Below are positions 18,361-26,880 of a DNA stretch of 64,000 nt, piece after piece. Under the pieces are notes generated by a model. The model did no database searches and was not told where the DNA came from. It saw only the letters and a list, made by a program, of their open reading frames with translations. The translations under genes and the position numbers were made by a program. Source of the DNA: CAYWWM01 sp965198025 (lineage in GTDB: Bacteria; Acidobacteriota; Terriglobia; 2-12-FULL-54-10); the NCBI GenBank assembly GCA_965198025.1, contig OZ240237.1:620001-684000 (forward strand). The letters are read 5' to 3'. The first letter of the stretch is position 1. Every line of letters begins with the position of its first letter.

Positions 18361-18650
18361 GATCAGCCGGAAGGCTTCCTGGGTCTGGTTCATGGTGTGC
18401 ACCGTCTCGGCGATCTGGCGATCCGTTGCGATGCGGTCTCGGGTCTGGTAGGGCGTCCAGGCCGTCTCCGGCAGGTTCCGAATCTCTCGCTTCACTGCCT
18501 GGTTCAAGTCCGCCGTGATCGTGAAGCTTCGCCCCGGCTGACTGTACTGGTGGATCACTGCGGCTTGATACGCCGCGCTATCGTTGCGAAAGTAAATCCG
18601 CTTGTCGCGGACATTGCCCGGAATTCCGTTGAAAGTCAGCGACCCTCGGT
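18337..18650 (-). pseudogene. Internal fragment of a DDE transposase (IS1380-like)
   Basis: The minus strand reads IYFRNDSAAYQAAVIHQYSQ, FTITADLNQAVKREI, then DRQIAETVHTMNQTQEAFRL and IVLRW. This resembles the central part of IS1380-type transposases (R-x-D-S-A-x-Y and ADxxxAVK blocks). Neither end of the gene is present. It is a scrap left between the IS630 fragment and the IS256 element. Confidence 0.6.
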
Positions 18651-20032
18651 GTAGCTAGACTACGCGGCGGCCGCTTCGTTGGCAACTGGTTTTCGGGAAA
18701 CGGTATTGGCCAAGGAGGCCAGCAGCAGCGGAATCTCGCGGAACCCTCGGATCTTGCGGAACTGCCTCTCGGCCACCAGCAGTCCCGATCCCACCCAGCG
18801 TTCGATCTGGTCTCCCGGGCGCCAGCGCTTCACGTTGCGGCAAACCGTCTCGACGATCGAGAACGCCGACTCGATCACATTGGTGCTGGCGAGGGACCGC
18901 CGCAGCTTCGGCGGCACACCCAAACGATGCACCGTGAGCGTCTCTTCCATCCCTTCGCCCAGACTCCGGGCGGCGCTCGGATTCAGGTCCATCAGCTCTC
19001 GATGCAGTTTCTCCAGTGCTCGCTTGGCCTCGGCGTATTCGGCCATCCCGTAGGCGTTTTGCAGTTTTCTCTTCACCGCCTGACGATGTTCTTCTGGCAG
19101 GTGGTCGAGCACGTTGCGCCGCTTGTGGACCTGGCAGCGCTGGATGCAGGCGGCTTGGCCCGCATGACGGCGCACCGCCGCAGCCAGCGCCTTACTGCCA
19201 TCCAGCACATACAGCCGTGGCACGCCGAAGTCCAGGCCGCGACTGGCCAGATCACTGAGCAGCTCGCTGACCACCGTGGCGTTCTCGGTTGCTCCCTCGC
19301 GCAGCCCCAACACCGTTTTGTGCCCGTCCCAGCCGATCCCCAGCGCCACCATCATCTGGCGGTCCCGGAACGGCGTGCCGTCGAGCAGCACGACGCAGAG
19401 CCGCAACTGGCCCAGCGGCCGCTCCAGCAACTCCCGCAACTTCTCCCGGCTGGCCTCGACGAAGTTCTCGCTCACCGCCGACTTCTCGATCCCGTAGGCT
19501 TGCTGAAACTCTTTCACCACCGCGCCGTAGTTCCGCGTCGAGAGCCCCCGCATCATCGTGTCCCACACCGACCGCTCGAGCGGCGCGCTCCGCTGGAACA
19601 GCTCATAACTTCCTAGCCGCTGCTCGCGGTTCTGCTGGTTCCGCAGACGGGTTCTGCGGATCGGCACCTTTTGCCCGTCCACCACGCAGTAACCCGCTTC
19701 CTTCCCCCAGCGGTGAGCGCGACGGCCCACGTGTTGCTGATGTCGCTCTCCGGCTAGCTGCCGCACTTCCTCTTCCATCACCAGGTTCATCAACGCCAGC
19801 CCGGCCTCCCGCAGAAGGTGTCCCACGCCTTCTTGCAGCAGGCTCACCACCTCGGCCAGCGGCAGGAGCATCTGAATGTTCGGGTTTTTCTCGGCCGCCC
19901 AGCGGCGAAAACTCTGCACCGCACGATGGCCTTCGATCTGGTATCTTCTCTTCATAGCGACTCTCTCCTTTTCTTGGCAGAAAATGACCCCCGGCACAGT
20001 ATCGCCGGGGTTGAGAGTCGCTACTTTCTACG
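18632..20032 (-). mobile_element. IS256-family element
   Basis: Imperfect terminal inverted repeats frame the transposase: left GAAAGTCAGCGACCCTC at about 18632, right (reverse complement) GAAAGTAGCGACTCTC ending at about 20032. I could not find an 8-bp direct repeat, so flanks may have been rearranged. The right border overlaps a 30-bp stretch shared with an IS630 remnant at 56071-56100. Confidence 0.7.
18660..19955 (-). CDS. IS256 (mutator)-family transposase
   Basis: A 431-residue intact transposase. The mutator-type blocks are present: VVLLDGTPFRDRQMMVALGI (first Asp), PRLYVLDGSKALAAAV (second Asp) and the characteristic C-x2-H motif CQVHKRRNVLDHLPE. The catalytic Glu is in ASTNVIESAFSIVE. 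The start ATG 19955 follows AAGGAGAGAGTCGCT; an upstream in-frame ATG at 19997 has no ribosome binding site. Length and motif spacing are normal for the family, so this element may be functional. Confidence 0.92.
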   Translation of the reverse strand: MKRRYQIEGHRAVQSFRRWAAEKNPNIQMLLPLAEVVSLLQEGVGHLLREAGLALMNLVMEEEVRQLAGERHQQHVGRRAHRWGKEAGYCVVDGQKVPIRRTRLRNQQNREQRLGSYELFQRSAPLERSVWDTMMRGLSTRNYGAVVKEFQQAYGIEKSAVSENFVEASREKLRELLERPLGQLRLCVVLLDGTPFRDRQMMVALGIGWDGHKTVLGLREGATENATVVSELLSDLASRGLDFGVPRLYVLDGSKALAAAVRRHAGQAACIQRCQVHKRRNVLDHLPEEHRQAVKRKLQNAYGMAEYAEAKRALEKLHRELMDLNPSAARSLGEGMEETLTVHRLGVPPKLRRSLASTNVIESAFSIVETVCRNVKRWRPGDQIERWVGSGLLVAERQFRKIRGFREIPLLLASLANTVSRKPVANEAAAA

Positions 20033-20049
20033 AATTAACGGACATCCTC
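20020..20049 (+). repeat. 30-bp segment shared with 56071-56100 (opposite strand)
   Basis: The 30 bases starting GCTACTTTCTACGAATTA are identical, in reverse complement, to 56071-56100. There they encode the end of an IS630 transposase (YFLRIN). It is probably a scrap of that IS630 type next to the IS256 end. Confidence 0.6.
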
Positions 20050-20069
20050 CCTGTTTTCAGGCTCGTTTC

Positions 20070-20093
20070 GGCACGGCTGAAGGAAGCCGTGCC
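20070..20093. repeat. REP-like palindrome
   Basis: GGCACGGCT-GAAGGA-AGCCGTGCC forms a 9-bp hairpin. The same palindrome with a shorter loop occurs inside the MITE at 22180-22312. Palindromes of this type are abundant in acidobacterial genomes (recollection, not checked). Confidence 0.65.
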
Positions 20094-20123
20094 TCGAGTT
20101 GCCGCAAGATGGCCATTTTTGCG

Positions 20124-20252
20124 ACCGGCTGACTACCTTAGCGTAACTAGCAAGACTGTCAGAAGAACCACCAGCCCAAACAATGTTCCGATGGCGGAAA
20201 GTCCCACAAGGACCTTTTCCGCGAAATCGAGTCTTTCTTGCTGGCATGATTT
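20124..20252 (-). pseudogene. C-terminal tail of a small membrane protein cut by IS21
   Basis: The minus strand reads QQERLDFAEKVLVGLSAIGT, then LFGLVVLLTVLLVTLR and a stop. This is one amphipathic stretch plus one strong transmembrane helix. The upstream part is missing where the IS21 end begins. It resembles the single-helix small subunits of membrane decarboxylases or transporters, but I cannot identify it. Confidence 0.35.
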
Positions 20253-20328
20253 CGGTACTCTGAATTGGCTCCGTTCGGAACTCTGATTTGGCCCCACCCC
20301 AGAAAGGGAAACTGGCTACTCTGTCTCG

Positions 20329-21891
20329 GTGAACAGCGCGAGACGGAGGGGACAGTTGAACAGGAGAGCCAAAGTGGAGTTATACGAAGCGATTCGACGG
20401 GAGTACGAGTTTGGGGTGGGGACGATCCGGGGGGTAGCGCAGAAGCTGGCAGTGCACCGGCGGATGGTGCGGGAGGCGATTGCCAGTGCGGTACCGGCTC
20501 GGCGGAAGAAGCCGGAGCGTCGGCCCGGCAAGCTGGGGCCGGTGCTCCCGATCATCGACCGGATTCTGGAAGGAGATCGCAAGGCGCCGCGGAAACAGCG
20601 GCACACGGCGCATCGGATTTGGGAACGGTTGCGGGCGGACGAGCCGGGCTTTGAGGTCAGCGAACGGACGGTGCGCAAGTATGTGAGGCGTCGGAAGGGG
20701 GAGTTGGGGTGGGAGGTTCGAGAGACCTGCGTGCCACAGAGCCATGACTGGGGCGTGGAAGCGCAGGCGGATTGGTACGAGGCCTGGGCAGAGTTGAGCG
20801 GTGAGTGGGTGAAGCTGCAGGTATTTACCTTGCGCAGCATGGCCAGTGGAGGGGCGTTTCATCGGGCCTATCTGCGGGCGACCCAGCAGGCGTTTTTGGA
20901 GGCGCAGGAGCTAGCCTTTGCCTACTTTGGCGGGGTATTCCGGCGGATTCGGTATGACAACCTGACCTCGGCGGTGAAGAAGATCCTGCGGGGATACCAG
21001 CGAGAGGAGACCGCGCGGTTTATCGCTTTCCGCTCCCATTGGCGGTTTGAGAGTAAGTTTTGCACGCCCGCCGCAGCCCACGAGAAGGGCGGTGTGGAGG
21101 GGGAGGTCGGCTATTTTCGGCGGAACCACTGGACGCCGGTTCCCCGGACGAAAGACCTGGAAGAGCTGAACGCGCAACTGTTGGCAGCGTGCCAGCAGGA
21201 CCAGCAGCGGCAGATCCAGGGCCACCCGTTGCGGGTGGGGGCGGCCATGCAGGTGGAGCGGGAGCACCTGCTGGCTCTGGCCGAAGAAGGGTTCGACCTG
21301 GCCGAGGTCAGCTTCCCTCGGGTGGACGGTCTGGGACGGGTGAAGGTGCGCACGAACTGTTACTCGGTCCCGCTCCGGCCCGGGACCTCAGTCCAGGCCA
21401 AGGTCTACTCCAGTTCTGTAGAACTCTGGCACGAAGGGAAGTGCGTGGCCCGGCATGAACGCTGCTACCGCCGCCAGCAGCAGATTCTGGACCTGGAACA
21501 TTATCTAGAGGTGTTGGAACGCAAGCCAGGCGCATTGGCCGGATCGAAGCCCTTAGAGCAGTGGCGGAAGGCAGGTCGGTGGCCGGCCAGTTACGACCGG
21601 TTCTGGGAACAGTTGAGGGCCCGTCACGGCCGGCAGGACGGTACGCGGCTGATGATCGAGCTGCTGGCGCTGGGCCAGCAGCACGGCTATGACCGACTCT
21701 GCGGAGCGGTCGAATCGGCCTTGTCGATGGGTTCCGGCGATGTGGCGGCGGTGCGGTATCTGCTGGCCACCGAAGCGCAGGAGCGTCCGCCCCAGGAAGT
21801 CGTTGAAGTGGGTCTGCTGGGCCGTTACGAGCGTTCGTTGCCGGTGATGAGCGAGTATGACCGATTGCTCAGCAGGGAGGTGGCCTCATGA
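20329..21891 (+). CDS. istA: IS21 transposase IstA
   Basis: A 520-residue IstA. An N-terminal helix-turn-helix (YEAIRREYEFGVGTIRGVAQ, KLAVHRRMVREAI) precedes the DDE core. The core shows VEAQADWYEAWAELSGEWVK (first Asp), RRIRYDNLTSAVKKIL (second Asp) and AAAHEKGGVEGEVGYFRRN (Glu), followed by the C-terminal beta domain (VRTNCYSVPLRPG). It acts with the ATPase IstB. The start used is a GTG. The stop overlaps the istB start (ATGA at 21888-21891). The gene itself appears intact. Confidence 0.93.
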   Translation: MNSARRRGQLNRRAKVELYEAIRREYEFGVGTIRGVAQKLAVHRRMVREAIASAVPARRKKPERRPGKLGPVLPIIDRILEGDRKAPRKQRHTAHRIWERLRADEPGFEVSERTVRKYVRRRKGELGWEVRETCVPQSHDWGVEAQADWYEAWAELSGEWVKLQVFTLRSMASGGAFHRAYLRATQQAFLEAQELAFAYFGGVFRRIRYDNLTSAVKKILRGYQREETARFIAFRSHWRFESKFCTPAAAHEKGGVEGEVGYFRRNHWTPVPRTKDLEELNAQLLAACQQDQQRQIQGHPLRVGAAMQVEREHLLALAEEGFDLAEVSFPRVDGLGRVKVRTNCYSVPLRPGTSVQAKVYSSSVELWHEGKCVARHERCYRRQQQILDLEHYLEVLERKPGALAGSKPLEQWRKAGRWPASYDRFWEQLRARHGRQDGTRLMIELLALGQQHGYDRLCGAVESALSMGSGDVAAVRYLLATEAQERPPQEVVEVGLLGRYERSLPVMSEYDRLLSREVAS

Positions 21892-22430
21892 GCCGGTCAA
21901 CAGTAGCCTTGCAAGAGGCGACCGTTCAGCAGCAATGCAAGGTACTGCGAATGCCCGCGATCGCTTCGCAGTGTGTGCGCCTGGCCGAGCAAGCGGTGCG
22001 GGAAAAGCGAACGCATCTGGGCTATCTGGAGGCGCTGCTGGCGGTGGAGTTGGAAGAGCGGGAGCGGAACACGGTGGAGCGCCGGCTGCGCGAAGCCCGT
22101 CTGCCACGGATGAAAACGTTGGAAGAGTTTGACTTCTCGCAGTCCCCGAAGGTCTCGGCGGCGCAGATCCAGGAGCTAGACCTGTTTCACGGTTGGTGTA
22201 TAGCGAAAGGACAGACCGACCTCAGGGGCTAAAGCCCGTTTCTTATTGGCCCTTTTTCGGCACGGCTGAAGCCGTGCCCTGACGAACCCTCTACACCAAT
22301 TGTGAAAATGGTCTAGCGCAAGGCAGCTACCTCGAGCGAGCCGAACCGGTGATCTTTCTCGGGGACTGCGGCACCGGGAAAACCCATCTGCTCACCGGAT
22401 TGTGCGTGGCGGCTTGCCGGCAGAAACCAT
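21888..22430 (+). pseudogene. istB: IS21 helper ATPase IstB, broken by a MITE and truncated
   Basis: The N-terminal part (KVLRMPAIASQCVRLAEQAV, THLGYLEALLAVELEERERN) runs to AAQIQEL at 22178. A 133-bp MITE follows, after which the frame resumes with LAQGSYLERAEPVIFLGDCG, TGKTHLLTGLC (Walker A G-x4-GKT). It then ends at about 22430. Removing the MITE and one CTAG restores the frame at IQELAQGSY. The Walker B and C-terminal half are lost. Without IstB this IS21 is probably immobile. Confidence 0.9.
22180..22312. repeat. 133-bp REP-bearing MITE inserted in istB
   Basis: The left end ACCTGTTTCACGGTTGGTG and the right end (reverse complement) ACCATTTTCACAATTGGTG are imperfect inverted repeats. 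CTAG flanks both sides (22176-22179 and 22313-22316); equally, the duplication is TA and the ends start with GACC. Inside are the palindromes GGGGCTAAAGCCC and GGCACGGCTGAAGCCGTGCC. The ends match the end of the IS630 element starting at 63301 (20 of 25 bases on the left side, 20 of 24 on the right by eye). No gene is carried. Confidence 0.85.
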
Positions 22431-22673
22431 AGCGAGGCTCTGCGCGTTGGAGAACGCATCCGGCGGGTTACCCAGAACACTTTGGAGGTCGCTCTCCTGT
22501 TCGACGACCCGAAGGCGTATACGAAACCCTGGGCTGCGAAGAAGGTCTACCGATTGCGGCCGGACTTAGAAATCATGGAACAAACCGGCTTCTGCGAGGA
22601 TCGCCACCGGTATGACTATTCGCGGAAGTCGCTTCTCGGAACAAAGGATTGGACCAATCCTGGCCAATACTAG
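22431..22673 (+). pseudogene. C-terminal fragment of the GRWDGDTL secreted family
   Basis: The fragment reads SEALRVGERIRRVTQNTLEV, then ALLFDDPKAYTKPWAAKKVY, RLRPDLEIMEQTGFCEDRHR and YDYSRKSLLGTKDWTNPGQY before the stop. It aligns with the last third of the proteins at 13551, 14464 and 49425. The 5' part was removed at the IS21 junction. Confidence 0.8.
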
Positions 22674-23188
22674 CCCTAATCACTGTCCCCCAGGTGCAGG
22701 TAAGCAGGGTACGCCGCAGCAAATCAATGCGGTGCTGAACTGGTTTGAGGAATTGAAGCAGCGGGCGCCGACGCAGTAATCCGTGTCGCGGCTTCTGAAC
22801 CCGGCTTCTGAAAGAGCTTCCTGGAAGATATATCCCGCCAGAGTTGTCCCCACTTCGGAAACGGTTCCCTTCGAGGAAGTTTGGGGCGATGGGCATTGGC
22901 TGGATAGATCATGAGTGACGGTGTACCGTTTACCGATCCTGCTCCCACCGACAGAATCTGGAAAAACCCCTCATTGCCCTGCCCTGAATGTGTAGCCGAT
23001 TGAATCCGAACAGGAGAAGGGGGCGAAAGGTTAATTTGTCTGCTCTCCGGTTCCAACGCTCAACGTCCCAAGGTGTGCCAGAAGGGTCCTCTTTGATATC
23101 CTGCCAACAGATTGATTTTCCATGGAGAAAATGACGGGAATCTCTTGGTTCAAAACCACATGGTTTCGCCACGCCGACCTTTGGAGGA
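22674..23188. other. Gene debris without an intact ORF
   Basis: At about 22695-22780 the plus strand reads GTPQQINAVLNWFEELKQRA, PTQ and a stop, which looks like the C-terminus of a lost protein. The remainder shows no gene I recognise. Confidence 0.4.
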
Positions 23189-23281
23189 ATGATCAGCTCC
23201 ACGATTTACGTGCTGTTCTTGATTCCCTGCCTGTTCGCGATCGGCCAAGATATCCGGCGCTCCTGGCTTGCCAAGTTCTAG
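23189..23281 (+). pseudogene. C-terminal end of an RND-type efflux transporter (fragment)
   Basis: A 30-residue reading MISSTIYVLFLIPCLFAIGQ, DIRRSWLAKF and stop resembles the last transmembrane helix and tail of heavy-metal or multidrug RND pumps (…STxYVLFLIPxLFAIGQD). Nothing upstream in frame supports the rest of the gene. Confidence 0.45.
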
Positions 23282-23403
23282 CCGCCGGGAACGTGGGGTG
23301 GGAGTGTACTCCTTGCTCGCTTCTGCTTCCGCGTCGGGAAGAATTTTTGAAAGAATATTTCACACGTTGCAAGCTACCCATTCTTAGCCCGACGGCAAAA
23401 GGC

Positions 23404-23733
23404 TTACTCAGCCTTGAAGACCTTTCTTACTCCTGTGATCGTCATTCCTGACACATCTCCCGTGAGCCTGGCTTTCCCGCCGGCCACCTCTTCGATGCCT
23501 TCTAGGGTTCCTTCCAGCTTATAGACCTTATCTCCGACGACCAGGACATAGCCGCCGTTTGCGGCGCAGGCGTTGGTGCACCTCTTTGCATCCGCTTCCT
23601 TGTGCGCGCCGGCTCCACAGGCAGCGTCGCTTATAATGCCTTCCATCCGCTCATGGCCAAAAGACGGCATTGTCCCCATTACCATCGCAATGCCCAGCAG
23701 CAAAACCGGTCCGACTCGACTTAAGCGCAACAT
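23404..23733 (-). CDS. Small secreted Cys-containing protein
   Basis: A 109-residue protein with signal peptide MLRLSRVGPVLLLGIAMVMG (cleavage near PSFGHE). The mature part has MEGIISDAACGAGAHKEADA, KRCTNACAANGGYVLVVGDK and VYKLEGTL...LTGDVSGMTITGVRKV. The pattern of two Cys pairs followed by a small OB-like beta domain occurs in small acidobacterial exported proteins of unknown function. I chose ATG 23733 because AAGGAGGCACGG lies just upstream; an in-frame start seven codons earlier (23754) lacks this. Confidence 0.75.
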   Translation of the reverse strand: MLRLSRVGPVLLLGIAMVMGTMPSFGHERMEGIISDAACGAGAHKEADAKRCTNACAANGGYVLVVGDKVYKLEGTLEGIEEVAGGKARLTGDVSGMTITGVRKVFKAE

Positions 23734-23754
23734 TCCGTGCCTCCTTAAACTCAT

Positions 23755-24503
23755 TCCCGCAAATGGCTAATCCGCCCAACTATCAACAATGAAACTTCCA
23801 ATAACATTATAGGCCCAAACCCGGTGCATAGCAATCGAAACTGACCTCATCAGCAACTTCCTGTAACCGCTTCTCAGACGGTTTGCACCCACTTAACGCC
23901 TAGCCTTTAGAACAGACAGTAGTGGCCGTGTTCGCGGCGGTTACTACCGATAAACGCTATGACTCAATCGGAAGTGGACCGGGAGGAAGCGTGCAGGTAT
24001 AGCTGCGAAGTGGTTGCGGTCCACTTTCGATTGGGGCGTTTGAACGGGGCCGCTGGCGTTTGCGGTGGACGCGGGGATTATGGGTATTGAATCGACTTTG
24101 TGAGTGCAGGCAGGAGTGGATTGCCGACGATCCACGCGGCAGGGTTGGTGGAGTGGTGGCGGAAAGGAAGCGGAAGCGAGGTTGCAGGGGTTTCCGGGGT
24201 GGGTATGGTTGGCAACTTAGCGCGGTTTTGTAGCAGCGGGCACACTTCCCGGGTGGGTGCCGGAGCACGCCATGGATTGGACATGGGGTGGTGATCAGGA
24301 AGTATCAACAACGCTCATCCTGCCAGTAATAAATCCCCAATGGATCTGTTGCGCGGTCAGTCTCTCGAGCAACACCATCGCGCCCGTCCTGTCCAATAAT
24401 TCGAACGGTGCGCCAGTCCAGCGATCTGCGTGACTTTCTCGTAGTCGATGACGAGGAAACACGACCGGATGTCTGGTCCGACCTGCGTGGCGGACGGATT
24501 GAA
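23755..24503. other. Long intergenic region with an inverted repeat
   Basis: No credible gene is present. It contains a hairpin-forming repeat at 23964-24034 and, on the minus strand at about 24310-24440, a short frame (RRSLDWRTVRIIGQDGRDGV) ending at 24305. That frame may be the tail of a gene truncated by IS1380 copy B; I do not recognise it. Confidence 0.4.
23964..24034. repeat. Imperfect 18-bp inverted repeat
   Basis: TCAATCGGAAGTGGACCG (23964-23981) pairs with CGGTCCACTTTCGATTGG (24017-24034) with two mismatches around a 35-base spacer. It could be a small RNA hairpin, a MITE relic or a strong terminator; there is no T-tract. Confidence 0.55.
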
Positions 24504-26145
24504 CGCGCATTCCCAGTTTGAAATCGTAGAAGCAACCCTCGACTAACCTCCAACATCAATATTGATGAGGGTTCGAGCATCAACATTGCCTTCCGGAGGT
24601 TCACACCGAATGGGTGAGAGACACAATCAGCTATTTCAACTCACTTTTAATGCCTCGCTGAAGGTCGCTTTCCACGGATCGAAGGTCACCTCCAACGGAG
24701 GGTTGATTCTGGTGCGGGAGTTGGACGAACGATTGGGATTCAGCGAACTCATCGAACAACACCTGACGGACACTCGGGCAAAGAACACACGATTGCCCCT
24801 CGCGGACCTGCTGCGGCAGTCCGTGTACAGTCGCTTGGCGGGGTACGAGGATGTGAACGATGCCGAGCAACTCTCACGAGATCCGACCTTCCGGCTAATC
24901 GGTTCCGAGAAGATCTGGGATCGAGGGGCAGCCCTGCCGTCCCGGTTGCAAACCTTTGAGACGGAACTTCTGGCTGAGGAGGGGAACTTCGCGGGGCTTG
25001 CACGGGTAAACCGGGAGCTGATCGGCAAGGCAGAAGGGATCGATTCGCCGCACCGAACTGTGTTGGACATGGATTCGACCGAGATTCCGGTCTACGGGGA
25101 GCAGGAACAGAGCGCCTACAACGGGCACTTTGAGTCTACCTGTTATCACCCGCTGTTGCTGTTCAATCGAGACGGCGACTGTCTGGCGGCCAAGCTCCGT
25201 CCTGGCAATGTTCACAGTGCTGAGGGTTGGGAAGAGTTTTTGTTGCCGGAGATCGAACGCCAGCAGCTGATGGGAAAGGAGATTGCGTTTCGGGCCGACG
25301 CGGCCTTTGCCAAGCCGGAGATTTACGAAGCCTTGGAGGAACGGGGCGTCAAGTACGCCATCCGGATAGCGGCCAACGAAACCTGCAGCGAGACATGGAG
25401 GAGTTGCTGAAACGTCCGGTGGGCAGGCCCAGCAAGAAACCGCAGGTCAAGTACAAGGGGTTCTTGTACCAAGCCGAAAGTTGGAAGACAGCCCGACGGG
25501 TGGTAGCCAAGGTAGAACATCATCCGGGAGAATTGTTCCCGCGAGTCGGGTTCATTGTGACGAACCTGACGCTGCCGTGCCGGGCGGTGGTGCGTTTCTA
25601 TAATAAGCGAGGCACCGCCGAGCAGTGGATCAAGGAGGGCAAGCAGGCAGTGAAGATGACGCGGCTCAGTTGCCACCGGTTCCGGTCTAACGAGGTGAGG
25701 CTTTGGCTCACCATGCCTATAATCTCGGCAACCTGTGGCGACGCTTGGTATTGCCCCAGAGGATCGGGAACTGGTCCTTGACGAGCCTCCAGCAGCGGCT
25801 GGTGAAGACTGGTGGGAGGTTGGTCAAGCATGCCCGCTACTATTGGTTGTTCCTGGCGGAGAGCCATCTGACGCGGCGTTTGTTTGGAGCGATGGTGCTG
25901 AGGATTGCTGCCTTACCGGTGCCTGACGGATAGGCGGAGGCTGCGGACAACAAAGTCGATCAACGAATAGGTGAGGGGCGGTGGGGTGTCGGATCAACCG
26001 CCGAGAAATGTGGGAATCGGCGGTATTGTTTCACCTGGAGGCGGCAGTGCTGCCTCCTGAGAGGAGACATGGGATTCAAGCGGCTCCAACTCAGGCCAAC
26101 GGGTGTACAATTGCCGCAGTCGGGAGGCCATAATGGAAATTCCGG
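24504..26145 (+). mobile_element. IS1380 copy B, decayed
   Basis: The left end CGCGCATTCCCAGTTTG (24504) and the right end GGAAATTCCGG (26145) match copy C. TGAA flanks both sides, probably a degraded 5-bp duplication. The 200-bp tail after the transposase stop is almost identical to that of copy C. It is inserted in a bicupin gene whose remainder follows. Confidence 0.75.
24610..25933 (+). pseudogene. IS1380 transposase (copy B) with two frameshifts
   Basis: The ATG at 24610 (MGERHNQLFQLTFNASLKVA) opens a frame with DMDSTEIPVYGEQEQSAYNG and RADAAFAKPEIYE. A base loss near 25380 (A-N-E-T-C instead of A-N-D-I-L-Q) shifts the frame, which then carries RPVGRPSKKPQVKYKGFLYQ and NKRGTAEQWIKEGKQ. 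A second loss near 25713 shifts it again, and the tail (YNLGNLWRRLVLPQRIGNWS ... LPVPDG) ends at 25933. All three catalytic residues survive in different frames. Confidence 0.9.
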
Positions 26146-26829
26146 CTGAAACAAATCGATGCGACTCTGGTCGAGATTCCCCCCAGCGGAAGACTTCCCG
26201 CGCATCGGCATTTGGCGGAAGAGATGATTTACATCGTCTCAGGCGAAGGCCATACGCTGATGTGGAACAGCTCGGAAGGAAAGAAGGAACGATACGAATG
26301 GGCGGAGGGGGACTTGCTTTCACCCGCTCTGAATGCCTGGCACCAGCACTTCAACGCATCCTCGGACACCCCCGCTCGCTACCTTTCGATTACCACTTCC
26401 CCTCTAACCGAAAATGTGTTTCAGAATCACCTTTTCCTTTCTGCGACGGATTTCAGCTTTGCGGAACGGTGGGAAAAGGCGGTAGGACAGCAACCGGAGT
26501 ACGTCAGTAATGTAACGGAAGGTCCGGAAAGAGTTCGAATGAGTGTGGGGCACTTGTTGCCGAATCTACCGAACCGGGAAATGAAGGATCGCGGCATCGG
26601 CATGTCGGGTATTACCATCCTGCCGGAAGGGGATATGGCTGGGAATCAACTTTTGGAAATGGAAGTGCGGGAATTTACCAATGCGAATGCCGTGGGGCAT
26701 TACCACCGGCACCTCTGGGAGGTTGTCTACTATGTCTTAAAAGGGGAAGGGTATACCATGTTATACTGGCGCTGTGCTATTCATAGTGGTTCTCCGCAAG
26801 AGAGCGTCGGCGCAAACTCGCTCGTGTAG
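26146..26829 (+). pseudogene. Bicupin (dioxygenase-like) gene, 5' end removed by IS1380 copy B
   Basis: Reading starts inside the gene: LKQIDATLVEIPPSGRLPAH, RHLAEEMIYIVSGEGHTLMW, then DLLSPALNAWHQHFN, giving the first cupin motif pair. A second cupin begins with GHYHRHLWEVVYYVLKGEGY and breaks off at TMLYW about 60 bases before the stop. The metal-binding His/Glu residues H-R-H...E and H-x-H are visible. Such bicupins include gentisate- or quercetin-type dioxygenases and isomerases. Neither end is intact, so no enzyme is expected. An internal ATG at 26224 is not a true start. Confidence 0.75.
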
Positions 26830-26880
26830 CCGCTTGAAAGCGCGTTGTGGGCATTGCGCTCCAGCTAGACAGAGACCTTC

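Larger units (their letters stand above)
20253..22430 (+). mobile_element. IS21-family element, truncated at its right end
   Basis: The left end has the repeated TGAATTGGCTCC and TGATTTGGCCCC blocks typical of IS21 termini, followed by istA and istB. The right side is lost within istB at about 22430, where a fragment of an unrelated secreted gene begins. Confidence 0.8.
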
